Shown piece by piece: positions 27,616-35,749 of a stretch of 64,000 nucleotides of DNA (position 1 is its first letter; every line of letters begins with the position of its first letter). Below the pieces are notes generated by a model, which saw only the letters and a program-made list of their open reading frames with translations, was not told where the DNA came from and searched no databases. The translations under genes and the position numbers were made by a program. Source of the stretch: Effrenium voratum (lineage: Eukaryota > Sar > Dinophyceae > Suessiales > Symbiodiniaceae); NCBI GenBank assembly GCA_963377175.1, contig CAUJNA010001227.1, positions 7,501 to 71,500 of the forward strand. The letters run 5' to 3'.

Positions 27616-27995
27616 TGTGATTAGCCATGATTCATTTCATCAACAGGGATGTCGCGGTAGTGACTGACCTGTGATGTTTGGCTCAAGTTTGCGGGTCCGT
27701 CGCGCCTCGGATGAGCGTCGCCGGGTCCCCGCGTCGATCACCTTCGTGTCGGTGGAGAAAGAGACATCGGCCCGGGGCAGATTGGTGGGGTCCGCCCGTG
27801 CGGTTCATCGTCGATCAAGGTTGCGGGTACTTGTTTACTTGTTTTGGTTTTTCCCTTTTGGTTGTTGTTCTCTGGTGTGTGGGAAACCCTGATCTTTGGG
27901 ACCGGGGATTGGTTTGCTTTTGGGGAACCTTTCTTTTGTGGCTTGTTTACCCCAACTTACCCATTGCCTGGGCACAGGCTCGTGCCCGAATCACA
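27616..27995 (+). repeat. 5' LTR
   Basis: 380 bp, TGTGATTAGCC to GAATCACA. It is identical to the 3' LTR except for A/G and A/T differences near its start. It should contain promoter and polyadenylation signals; I cannot point to them with confidence. A GGTA-centred micro-hairpin lies at 27651-27664. Short open frames inside it are not genes. Confidence 0.95.
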
Positions 27996-28012
27996 GGTTA
28001 TCAGCCGTAGGA
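27996..28012 (+). other. Possible primer-binding site
   Basis: GGTTATCAGCCGTAGG directly follows the 5' LTR, where the tRNA primer should anneal. It resembles the TGGTATCAGAGC site of plant copia elements in its TATCAG core, but the match is imperfect and the primer is unknown. Confidence 0.35.
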
Positions 28013-28049
28013 CTTTCCTACGCGCTTGAGACCATCAACTACAAGCTCT

Positions 28050-28907
28050 ATGTCGACCCCACGATCTCGAAGGAGTGTCGTGGATGAGGAGGCCATCCTA
28101 GGGGGCCTCCGCTCAGGTGAGGACCTACCGGACTACGACTACGAGGATTTCGAAGCAGGTTCGACAGGTCAGGATCGCAGGGGTGAAGATCCCGGTAGGG
28201 ACACACCCAGGAGCCGTGGCAGGTACACCGACGATGGAGACGATCGCATTTTCCGTCAGGCCACCGATGATGAGCAGACACGAAGGGTTCGCTCCGATAG
28301 GAGCGGCTCTGAATCAGGTCACAGGCGCGGACAGTTCGACTTCATCAGCATGGCGATGAACATGGCCCGCCCTCATTCGGACGACCCGGAGGCTATGCCG
28401 ACCCGACCCCCGAGATCTCTTGTTCCAGGTGAGTCTCAGGTATCGGATGAGTTTGAGGACAGGCCGCAAGGACCAGGGACTATGGTTTTGGCTCCGAGAG
28501 ATATCTCGGGTCGATCCACTGGTTCTCAAAATCCAGGTCAGTTTGATGAGCATGAGGAAAGGAAATTCACAGGCCTCGGATACGATGATCTGTTGAAATC
28601 AACCGCGGGTTGGGGCAGTAGCTCAAAGCAGGGATCTGATGCCGGTAGGCCCAACCCTAATACTGCCAAGTCTGAGCTCGATGATGATGATGAATATGCC
28701 GCATTTGCGGATCGTCGTGATGAGGAAGAGAACCAATCACGCCGAAATGCTAGGTCCGTGATGCTGCCAGGCCCAGGAGCCTCTCTCGTGGAGCCGCCAG
28801 GGACCTTCGTGTTGACAGGGACGCCCGAGGCGAGAGAGAGAGAGCCAGGGAAAGTCGGGAAGTTCTTCGGGGATTGGAGGCCATTCATGACCGGGAGGGA
28901 CCGATAG
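28050..28907 (+). CDS. Gag region, first part (disordered)
   Basis: A 285-residue protein starting at the first ATG after the LTR (MSTPRSRRSVVDEEA; a TTG 24 bases earlier is less likely). It is rich in Asp, Arg, Gly and Ser, without hydrophobic core, so probably disordered. It ends in TAG inside the strongest micro-hairpin (28897-28912). The next frame is shifted by -1 and open across the overlap, so either frameshifting links the two or a (GA)n slip near 28830-28850 broke a single gag frame. No homologous domain recognised. Confidence 0.65.
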   Translation: MSTPRSRRSVVDEEAILGGLRSGEDLPDYDYEDFEAGSTGQDRRGEDPGRDTPRSRGRYTDDGDDRIFRQATDDEQTRRVRSDRSGSESGHRRGQFDFISMAMNMARPHSDDPEAMPTRPPRSLVPGESQVSDEFEDRPQGPGTMVLAPRDISGRSTGSQNPGQFDEHEERKFTGLGYDDLLKSTAGWGSSSKQGSDAGRPNPNTAKSELDDDDEYAAFADRRDEEENQSRRNARSVMLPGPGASLVEPPGTFVLTGTPEAREREPGKVGKFFGDWRPFMTGRDR

Positions 28908-31723
28908 GTCCCCCAGTGATTGGTGACACCCCGAACGTTCCCCCTTTTCCCAACATTACATTTGGAGGTCCGCTGCATCAGAGAGACGAGGACTCGAACC
29001 GGGTTACTGGTTCGCCGAGGATCACTGAAAGGGCTGCCGATGTCGTTGGGACAGGTGCAAGAGATGGTCGGCTTGCCGATGCACTCGGAATCGAAGATCG
29101 TCCGTCGATCGCTAGCCCGTTAGGGCGAGATACCAGTGACCTTGAAACGCTAAGGTCTAGCAACGAATTTACGCCTCAATGGGGCTCGACCGCCAGGGAA
29201 CGTAGTGCTTCTGCGAAGAGGCCGTCACCCCTGGCCATTGAGACCGATAGGTCAAAGGCGAGGAGGGCTAGCCCCTCACCAATGGGTTCAACTCCGCAGG
29301 ATGAGGAGATGCCTGATCCTGCTGATGTTCACATTCACTCTACTCCCGAGTCTCGTGCATCCAACATTGATCCCCGATCTGGCGATAGCCGGAGAAGGGG
29401 ATCTACCCCGAGTAGGCCACCCAGGATTGATGATTGTCCTGTAGGCGACCCCAGAAAACATGCCGGGGCTAGTGGGGCTCCTGAGAGGATCGAGATATCG
29501 ACTCCTCCGGCCCTCAGATCCCAGTCTTCCGGCGAGTCAGGTGACGCTAGGGCGAAGGAGGTGTTCGATTTGCACATCCAGGAGATGCTCGAGAGGGGTG
29601 AGGTTTCTGGCTCAGTCGCGAAGGCGTTCCATATTTTTGCTGACCAAATCAGGTTACTGAACGGTCAGGTGAGTTCCATGCGGAGGGAATGGAGCGACGC
29701 GAATCGACAGACGAAGGACAAGGTCGATCGCCTGACAGCTGAGATTGCGACTCAATCTGATGCCGGTAGGATGCGAATGATAGTTCAACGGTTTGCCAAG
29801 GAAGTTATTCCCGACAGCAAAGCTATTGTGAGGCAAGCCATCGATGAACAGGCTGAGATCGTGGATCAGAGGATCAATTTGCTTTCTCATGAGATCCATG
29901 AATCTGTAAAGGACAATGAGATCGCGACTGGTCAGATTATTCAGATGGTTAAGGAGAATCGTGCGGCCACCCACAGGAGCCATGCTGCTTCTGAGGATGA
30001 GATCCTTAAGGACTTGGACAAGCTCGAGGGACGGATGTTCTCGGTAGAGAAAACCGTTGGGATGCGGACGCCAGCAGGTGAATGGAATTTGAATCCTGCT
30101 GCGCAACCGCCCGATAGGGCTAGCAGCAGCGGGGCAAACGCGAGTTTCAGGGAGTTAAATCTGAAGCTCGAGAAGGCTCTTCTTGAACACGAGAAGTTTG
30201 CTAAGTGGGCCTCCGAATCTATTAGTGGCATTAATGAGGAACAAACCATTCTTGCTAATCGGATGTCGAGGCTGCAAAGTGGGAGGGGGTCACAGGCGAT
30301 CGATAGATCATCAGGGCCTGTATCCCCGCAGGACTGGCATGAAGCAATTGACGAAGTCAATCGGAAGGTCCAGGATCTATCTCGCGGAGTTCAACGCCAC
30401 CATGGGGATCATGACGATGTCCTTGCAAGGTTTGAAACCTTGAAGTCCCGTGTTGAGCAGTACGAAGCGAGTTCGGGGATTCTGAATCAAGTTCTTGATG
30501 ACATCAGAAGGCAGATCCGCAGTCTCCCTGCGAACAGTGATCAAGCGCGGTCTGCCGTTAGGCGTGAACTCGATTCATTTCGGAGCACGCTTGAAGGCGC
30601 AATGCGGAGACTCACTACTACCGAGAGTAACATACGTACTCTTAATGGAATGAACAACAGGATCATGGCTCAGCTTACTGATATTGAAGGTCATGTTGAC
30701 GAGGCTGCTGACATCATTCAGGGTGTTCAAGATAATCAGATGAATCCTCAACAACCCAGAGAGAGACGGAACGTTGGATACAACGCTTTCGCGGGGCAGG
30801 GACATAGAATCAGGTCTCCGACGCCCACTCCCGGAGAAGGTAACGGCCTTCCGGTGAGACCGGGCGGAGGTGTTGATTTGGCTGATCATGCTTTGCCAGA
30901 TGTGCCCGGTAGGGTCGATCCTTCTCATGCAGGCAGGCACCCCATTAATCCCAATAGGGAGAGGGCTGACAGCAGAAGCAGGAGGGCTCGGGGACTGCCT
31001 GACAGGTCGCATTCACCGCCAGGGCGTGCGAGGGATGGCCCCCACGCACGCGCAAGGGGGGACATTTCTGTTTCTCCCAACAGGGATGTGGGTAGGAATA
31101 GGAGCCCGAGGCCTGCTGCCGTCCCCGATAGGGGATCTGAGGTCCGGAGTCGGCAATCGAGGGGGGAAAGGCCAGTCCGCGATAGCGGGAGCATCTCTCC
31201 GAACCTGGATAGGCCGATCCGCGATAGCGGGAGCGTCTCTCCGAACCCTGACCGTCATCCAGGAGGTGGTAGGGGTAATAGGGCCCATGCCGACATCCAG
31301 AGTCCCGGCGATAGCTGGAGGACTCCTGGGAGTAGAGCTCGTGCCGATCTCCAGAGTCCCGGCGATAGCTGGAGGACCCCTGGAACTCCATCTGATCGTG
31401 GACAGGCCTCGGCACCGGCTGCAAGACGAGCTCCCGGTACCGGTGGCCCAGGTGCGCCAAAGATCTGCGCCCTCGATGAACCCAAGGACCGTAGGCGCCC
31501 GGACGCTGAATTCTCATGCGTTACGTGCAATCGTGAGTTTTGCAGGCTTTGCCGGGGCGACGATGGGGACTGTTGCAACTGTCACTTCTTGAAGATGAAG
31601 TGTTGGGCGTGTCATAAAAGTGCCCAGGAGGTCCCCATGTATTCCTGCACGGAGTGTGCGAACCACATCTGCGAGGATCATAGTCATTTTGGCAATGATG
31701 GCCTCGAGCGATATCCGGCATGA
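28874..31723 (+). CDS. Gag region, second part (coiled coil and Cys-rich end)
   Basis: About 949 residues with no clear ATG at its 5' end. After a disordered segment, residues about 225-560 form a long coiled coil (FADQIRLLNGQVSSMRREW onward). An Arg/Pro/Ser-rich part follows with repeats such as QSPGDSWRTPG and SGSVSPNPDR. The C-terminus is a dense Cys/His cluster (CVTCNREFCRLC, CCNC, CWAC, CTEC) resembling RING/B-box-like zinc folds. It overlaps the start of the next frame (+1). The coiled coil suggests oligomerisation in particle assembly; this is inference. Confidence 0.7.
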   Translation: MEAIHDREGPIGPPVIGDTPNVPPFPNITFGGPLHQRDEDSNRVTGSPRITERAADVVGTGARDGRLADALGIEDRPSIASPLGRDTSDLETLRSSNEFTPQWGSTARERSASAKRPSPLAIETDRSKARRASPSPMGSTPQDEEMPDPADVHIHSTPESRASNIDPRSGDSRRRGSTPSRPPRIDDCPVGDPRKHAGASGAPERIEISTPPALRSQSSGESGDARAKEVFDLHIQEMLERGEVSGSVAKAFHIFADQIRLLNGQVSSMRREWSDANRQTKDKVDRLTAEIATQSDAGRMRMIVQRFAKEVIPDSKAIVRQAIDEQAEIVDQRINLLSHEIHESVKDNEIATGQIIQMVKENRAATHRSHAASEDEILKDLDKLEGRMFSVEKTVGMRTPAGEWNLNPAAQPPDRASSSGANASFRELNLKLEKALLEHEKFAKWASESISGINEEQTILANRMSRLQSGRGSQAIDRSSGPVSPQDWHEAIDEVNRKVQDLSRGVQRHHGDHDDVLARFETLKSRVEQYEASSGILNQVLDDIRRQIRSLPANSDQARSAVRRELDSFRSTLEGAMRRLTTTESNIRTLNGMNNRIMAQLTDIEGHVDEAADIIQGVQDNQMNPQQPRERRNVGYNAFAGQGHRIRSPTPTPGEGNGLPVRPGGGVDLADHALPDVPGRVDPSHAGRHPINPNRERADSRSRRARGLPDRSHSPPGRARDGPHARARGDISVSPNRDVGRNRSPRPAAVPDRGSEVRSRQSRGERPVRDSGSISPNLDRPIRDSGSVSPNPDRHPGGGRGNRAHADIQSPGDSWRTPGSRARADLQSPGDSWRTPGTPSDRGQASAPAARRAPGTGGPGAPKICALDEPKDRRRPDAEFSCVTCNREFCRLCRGDDGDCCNCHFLKMKCWACHKSAQEVPMYSCTECANHICEDHSHFGNDGLERYPA

Positions 31724-33725
31724 ACGCGCTGCAGCTGGACCGCCCCCTCCTCCTCCCCCTGGGGGAGGAGGTGGGCAAGGCGGACCATCCGGCCAAGGTG
31801 GGAGTGGATGTGGTGGTCATGGACATGCTCCATTTCCACCACCAGGTCATGGGCATCCCGGCGGAGGCCAAGGTCCCACTGGACCTCCTGGAGGCCCGAG
31901 TGGAGGGGCTCCTACCGGGGGTTACCCTGGTGGAGCACCTGGGTTCTATGGTAGTGCTGCTGATACTCATGGAGCTGGGAACAATCAGTGTGGTTCCAGT
32001 TTCTATGGTCCTGCCTACGGAGGTGGCGTTAGCTACCAAGGGGTTGGCGCTGGCGTTAGTCAGCCCAACGATCCTGCAGGTTACCCTTCGAGTGTTGCGA
32101 GCGGTGGTAACCTTGGGCCAGGTCTTAGCCTTGGCTACAGCGTAAATGGGGCCGGTAGGCAGGGAGATGGTGGTCTTCTCCCTGAAGCCTTGAGGGGAGA
32201 TGATGGACGGGACAGGTGCACTAAGTGTAGCAGGATCCCTGAGCCTGGTTTCCCTCTTGTTCCTTGCGTTGGTTGTGGAATGAGGGCGTGTGAAGTTTGC
32301 TGCCCTATGCCTGCTAGACTGTGTGAAAGTTGCAGGATTACCTCATGTACCCCGATAGGGGCTCTGATTTCCACCGTTGTCGATAAGGATCGGTTCCATC
32401 ACAAGTGCAACACGATCGTGCTACCTGCTGAGCCGACAGCTGATAAGCTGCGGGAGTGGCTTTCCGAGATAAAGGAAAGGGTCAGGAATGCTTTCAGCTT
32501 TGATTCTGACTACGCGTTAGCGTGGATTTCAGAGACTGAGAGGCTTGACTATGATGCTCTTGGTGGACCCTGCGAGTACCCGATTTTGGATTCCAACTTC
32601 ACGAGTGCTATCAGGGAGTGTATCAAGACGAGGGCTGTTAGGGACAAGATGAATCGCCTGACCGAAGCCGCTCAGAATATGAATCCTCCCCAGATTATCA
32701 AGGGGAGACAGATCTTGAAGCTTCTGCTGAACCACCTGCAGACTGGGGTCGAGGACGACCAGACCTTCAAGATTGCCGAGTTGACTAGTCTCAAGTGCCG
32801 GCAAACAGGTCACTCCGACGATGAAGCTAGGCTCCGGAGTTATCTGAGCACCTGGGACAATCTCATTTCTGGGATCAGGAAGAAAATCGATGATGGGGTA
32901 CTATTGGCTGTGTTCATTGAGAACGTTCGTCATCTACGCTGTATGCGGCCTGACATCGAGAGGTGGGATCGCGATGTGACCGTTAGGTCTTTCGCGTGGC
33001 TTTATAAGGCTTGTCAGGACTGTGTAGAGCGATGGCAGAAGCGACAGAACACGCTTCAGATGTACCAGACTTTTCATGAGCAGAGGTCACGATCAGGCTC
33101 TCACTCCCGTGAGAGGGATCGGCATCCTGGTGCTCCTGGTGTTGTGCGGCGGTACGATCCACTTGCCCGGAAGAGTGATCCGAGCCCTTCAAGGTCCGTT
33201 AGGTCCGGAAGGGATGGGAAACCCGACGGGAAGCCAAGATCATCTTCGCCCGGAAGAAGCAGTCAGAGAGACAGAGCTTCTCCTGGAAGAGGCAGTCAAA
33301 GGGACAAGCGCACACCGTCTCCCAAGTCGCCGAGAAGACAGTCCCCCGCTGGGCCTGCTGATCGGGTATGCTGGGAGTATACGAAGACCGGGAAGTGCCA
33401 GTATGGCCGGGAGTGCAGGTTCGAGCACGACAAGAGCCCAAGGAACCCTGCTGCACCCTCTACACCAAGGACTGGTGATAGGCCCGTTAGGGACAAGCCT
33501 ATGTTCTTCGGATACTGCTACGACTGGATGTATGGCAAGTGCACAGCTCAGCCGTGCAAGTACCTGCATCAGAAGCCACCACCGGGTACGAAGCCTATCA
33601 CGCCTCGTACTACTGCTGGTCCGGTTGTTGAGGATGAAGAGGGGGATACCCCTAGGTCGCCCAGTCCTCCCGATAGGGAGGCGAGGCGTCTCGACAGCCC
33701 CGCTCAAGGATTGACGGATTTTTAG
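31695..33725 (+). CDS. gag: Gag capsid/nucleocapsid with two CCCH zinc fingers
   Basis: About 676 residues. It has a Gly/Pro-rich N-terminus, then a Cys cluster (CTKCSRIPEPGF...CVGCGMRACEVCC), a helical capsid-like domain (about 240-480, LREWLSEIKERVRNAF to WLYKACQDCVERW), and an Arg/Ser-rich linker. Two CCCH fingers follow: C-x8-C-x5-C-x3-H (CWEYTKTGKCQYGRE...) and C-x7-C-x4-C-x3-H (CYDWMYGKCTAQPCKYLH). CCCH rather than CCHC knuckles are, as far as I recall, usual in dinoflagellate copia Gag. It packages element RNA. I chose ATG 31695 because codons upstream mirror the overlapping frame. It ends TTTTTAG, where a -1 shift would enter Pol. Confidence 0.85.
   Translation: MMASSDIRHERAAAGPPPPPPPGGGGGQGGPSGQGGSGCGGHGHAPFPPPGHGHPGGGQGPTGPPGGPSGGAPTGGYPGGAPGFYGSAADTHGAGNNQCGSSFYGPAYGGGVSYQGVGAGVSQPNDPAGYPSSVASGGNLGPGLSLGYSVNGAGRQGDGGLLPEALRGDDGRDRCTKCSRIPEPGFPLVPCVGCGMRACEVCCPMPARLCESCRITSCTPIGALISTVVDKDRFHHKCNTIVLPAEPTADKLREWLSEIKERVRNAFSFDSDYALAWISETERLDYDALGGPCEYPILDSNFTSAIRECIKTRAVRDKMNRLTEAAQNMNPPQIIKGRQILKLLLNHLQTGVEDDQTFKIAELTSLKCRQTGHSDDEARLRSYLSTWDNLISGIRKKIDDGVLLAVFIENVRHLRCMRPDIERWDRDVTVRSFAWLYKACQDCVERWQKRQNTLQMYQTFHEQRSRSGSHSRERDRHPGAPGVVRRYDPLARKSDPSPSRSVRSGRDGKPDGKPRSSSPGRSSQRDRASPGRGSQRDKRTPSPKSPRRQSPAGPADRVCWEYTKTGKCQYGRECRFEHDKSPRNPAAPSTPRTGDRPVRDKPMFFGYCYDWMYGKCTAQPCKYLHQKPPPGTKPITPRTTAGPVVEDEEGDTPRSPSPPDREARRLDSPAQGLTDF
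33719..33725 (+). promoter_or_regulatory. Possible -1 frameshift site at the Gag stop
   Basis: GAT TTT TAG: a five-T run ends in the Gag stop codon. The -1 frame is open across it and continues into the protease frame with no ATG until 33779. Slippage of the P-site TTT codon would yield Gag-Pol. No experimental support; a GC-rich tract follows. Confidence 0.35.
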
Positions 33726-35749
33726 GCGGGGCGGGCCGTTACCCTGAGGCCAACCGTGTTGTTGTGGCGTGTCCAGCTATGTGGGCTGTTGCCCCAGCTA
33801 CCGGTGGGTCTGCACCGGGTTGCCTCCCTCCTTGCGTTAGCAGTTGGGAGAAAAGCGAGCGAGACGCGTTGTTCTTCTCCGGTACTACTGGTGGAGGTCC
33901 TAAATGGGACCAAGTCATTTGGAGAAGGACCGTTGACGCGAATGGGACCGTGATCGAGGATATCGGGGTGAACTTCAGTGATCGCCGAGCGACCTTGTTC
34001 AGGAGACTCCCAAGACGAAGTGATACCAAGACGACGTTTTGGTACTGCGACGATGCGGAGGTTGTACTGTCCTGGAGGAACAAGTACTTCCCGAAGGGTC
34101 CCGATAGGGAGCCTCTCAGGGTCAAGATTCCCGATCTCCCTGATGTGTTTGTTGTCTCAATTGAGAATGACAATACGGGCAGGATCGTGAATCGTTGCCG
34201 AGAGGCTGGATACAGCCATCCAAATGCGATTAAGTTCCCATCGCGCAAGAGAATTGCTAGGGAGGTTCAAAGTGCTCTGATAAGAGCAGCGGCTGTTCAC
34301 GCCCAAGTGCTCTTAGACAATGACGAGGACATCGACACCAACCCTGGGGATGTGCGGGGACATCGCGTTGTTCGAAAGCCGAAGTACACTCAGAAGGTTG
34401 CTGCACCTGTTGGATACGGCGGGGTGAGGTGGCTGGTAGATACTGGTTGCCCAATGGATCTGGTCGGTCTTGGTGATTTGAAAGGACCCGATAGGGCCCT
34501 GATTGCCAAAGGCGGGCACACTCACGCGCTGCACACCGCTAACGGGGCGACTCGCACCGCTGGTCGTGTTGATGCTGACGTCGGCAACCTGGACGAGGTG
34601 ATTGAGGCACACGTCCTTGAGTCCACTCCATCCATTATATCCGTTGGAAAACGCTGTATGGATATGGGACACTCGTTTGTATGGACTGCAGGTTGCAAGC
34701 CTACTCTCACGTGTCCTTCGGGCCGCACGGTGACATTGGATGTCATCAACAACGTGCCATATCTTCCTCATGGTGACACTCAGTTCGTTTCTCCCACTCT
34801 TGATGATGCTGAACCACTTCCTGCTATGCCTGCCCCCGGTGCGGCGTATCAAGGGCTTGGAGCCAGCGAGGTTCCGCCGTGTAGGTCTGTACTCACGGCC
34901 AAGAGTGAGCTACAGGATACCTGGCGCACTGAGCGGTCGGGCCATGTTGTGAAGGAGCACCGGCTTCCGCGTAAAGCGAAGTTTGTGCCGACGGGTGATG
35001 ATTGTCCCGTTGGGATTGATCGATTGGACAACTACAGGAAGACCGTCGTTCACCGAAATGGGGTTACCCATGAGGTGCTGGTTGATAGTCTGTGGGAATT
35101 ACCCGAAAGAGATCAGTATGCGATAGCATCTGATGTCCCTTGGACGGGTGAAACGTGGTTTCAGGTCAAGTGCAAGACCGTTGCTCTTCCCGGAAAGGCA
35201 GAACAGGGGGGTGAGGGCGATAGCCACTCACTACCTTTTCCTGGCCCTGGGGAAGGGGACGATGGTGACATTGTCGAGATAAACTTTCTCTCCGGGCTAC
35301 GCACAGAGGCTGAGTGGCGGGCAGATGCTAAGACGCTTCGCCATATGCTTACACACCTCCCGAAGAACCCCTATTGCCCGCACTGCCAGCGTGCGAAAAT
35401 GGAGAATGTCAAGCTTCGCCGCAAAGGTGGTGCTGCTGCGCATGACGTGGTAAATTTCGGGGACCTAACCACCGCTGACACGATGGTGTTGCGAGGATTG
35501 AAGGATCGAGGCTTTCATGGCGAAGCAGACGCGATAGTGTTCTATGACCTCGCTACTGACTACCTCGAAGTCCTTCCTGTGCAATCCAGATCCCGTAGTA
35601 ATACGCTGGAGGCATTTCGCAGGTTTGCAGGGGGGCAAACTCTGAAGTTAGTGTACAGCGACCAGGCCCCAGAGCTGAAGAATGCTGTCACTACGCTTGA
35701 GCATTGCACCGGCTTTCTACGCCGGGCATGCCCAAGACCAATGGCCTGA
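33722..35749 (+). CDS. pol: Pol: protease and N-terminal integrase
   Basis: Read in the -1 frame after Gag. The aspartic protease motif is RWLVDTGCPMDL (DTG followed by Cys), with the flap-side strand AHVLESTPSIISVG downstream. The integrase zinc motif is spread over HMLTHLPKNPYCPHC. The catalytic core has FGDLTTADTMV (first Asp) and LVYSDQAPELK (second Asp). The frame breaks at about 35704, just before the conserved Glu region, and continues in the next frame: a one-base loss in a T-run fits. Pol is normally made as a Gag-Pol fusion and cut by this protease. Confidence 0.85.
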   Translation, partial: LGGAGRYPEANRVVVACPAMWAVAPATGGSAPGCLPPCVSSWEKSERDALFFSGTTGGGPKWDQVIWRRTVDANGTVIEDIGVNFSDRRATLFRRLPRRSDTKTTFWYCDDAEVVLSWRNKYFPKGPDREPLRVKIPDLPDVFVVSIENDNTGRIVNRCREAGYSHPNAIKFPSRKRIAREVQSALIRAAAVHAQVLLDNDEDIDTNPGDVRGHRVVRKPKYTQKVAAPVGYGGVRWLVDTGCPMDLVGLGDLKGPDRALIAKGGHTHALHTANGATRTAGRVDADVGNLDEVIEAHVLESTPSIISVGKRCMDMGHSFVWTAGCKPTLTCPSGRTVTLDVINNVPYLPHGDTQFVSPTLDDAEPLPAMPAPGAAYQGLGASEVPPCRSVLTAKSELQDTWRTERSGHVVKEHRLPRKAKFVPTGDDCPVGIDRLDNYRKTVVHRNGVTHEVLVDSLWELPERDQYAIASDVPWTGETWFQVKCKTVALPGKAEQGGEGDSHSLPFPGPGEGDDGDIVEINFLSGLRTEAEWRADAKTLRHMLTHLPKNPYCPHCQRAKMENVKLRRKGGAAAHDVVNFGDLTTADTMVLRGLKDRGFHGEADAIVFYDLATDYLEVLPVQSRSRSNTLEAFRRFAGGQTLKLVYSDQAPELKNAVTTLEHCTGFLRRACPRPMA

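Noticed and set aside
27671..28010. Open frames inside the LTRs (about 73-122 codons)
   Set aside because: Identical in both LTRs because the LTRs are identical; several overlapping frames are open and none resembles a protein family.
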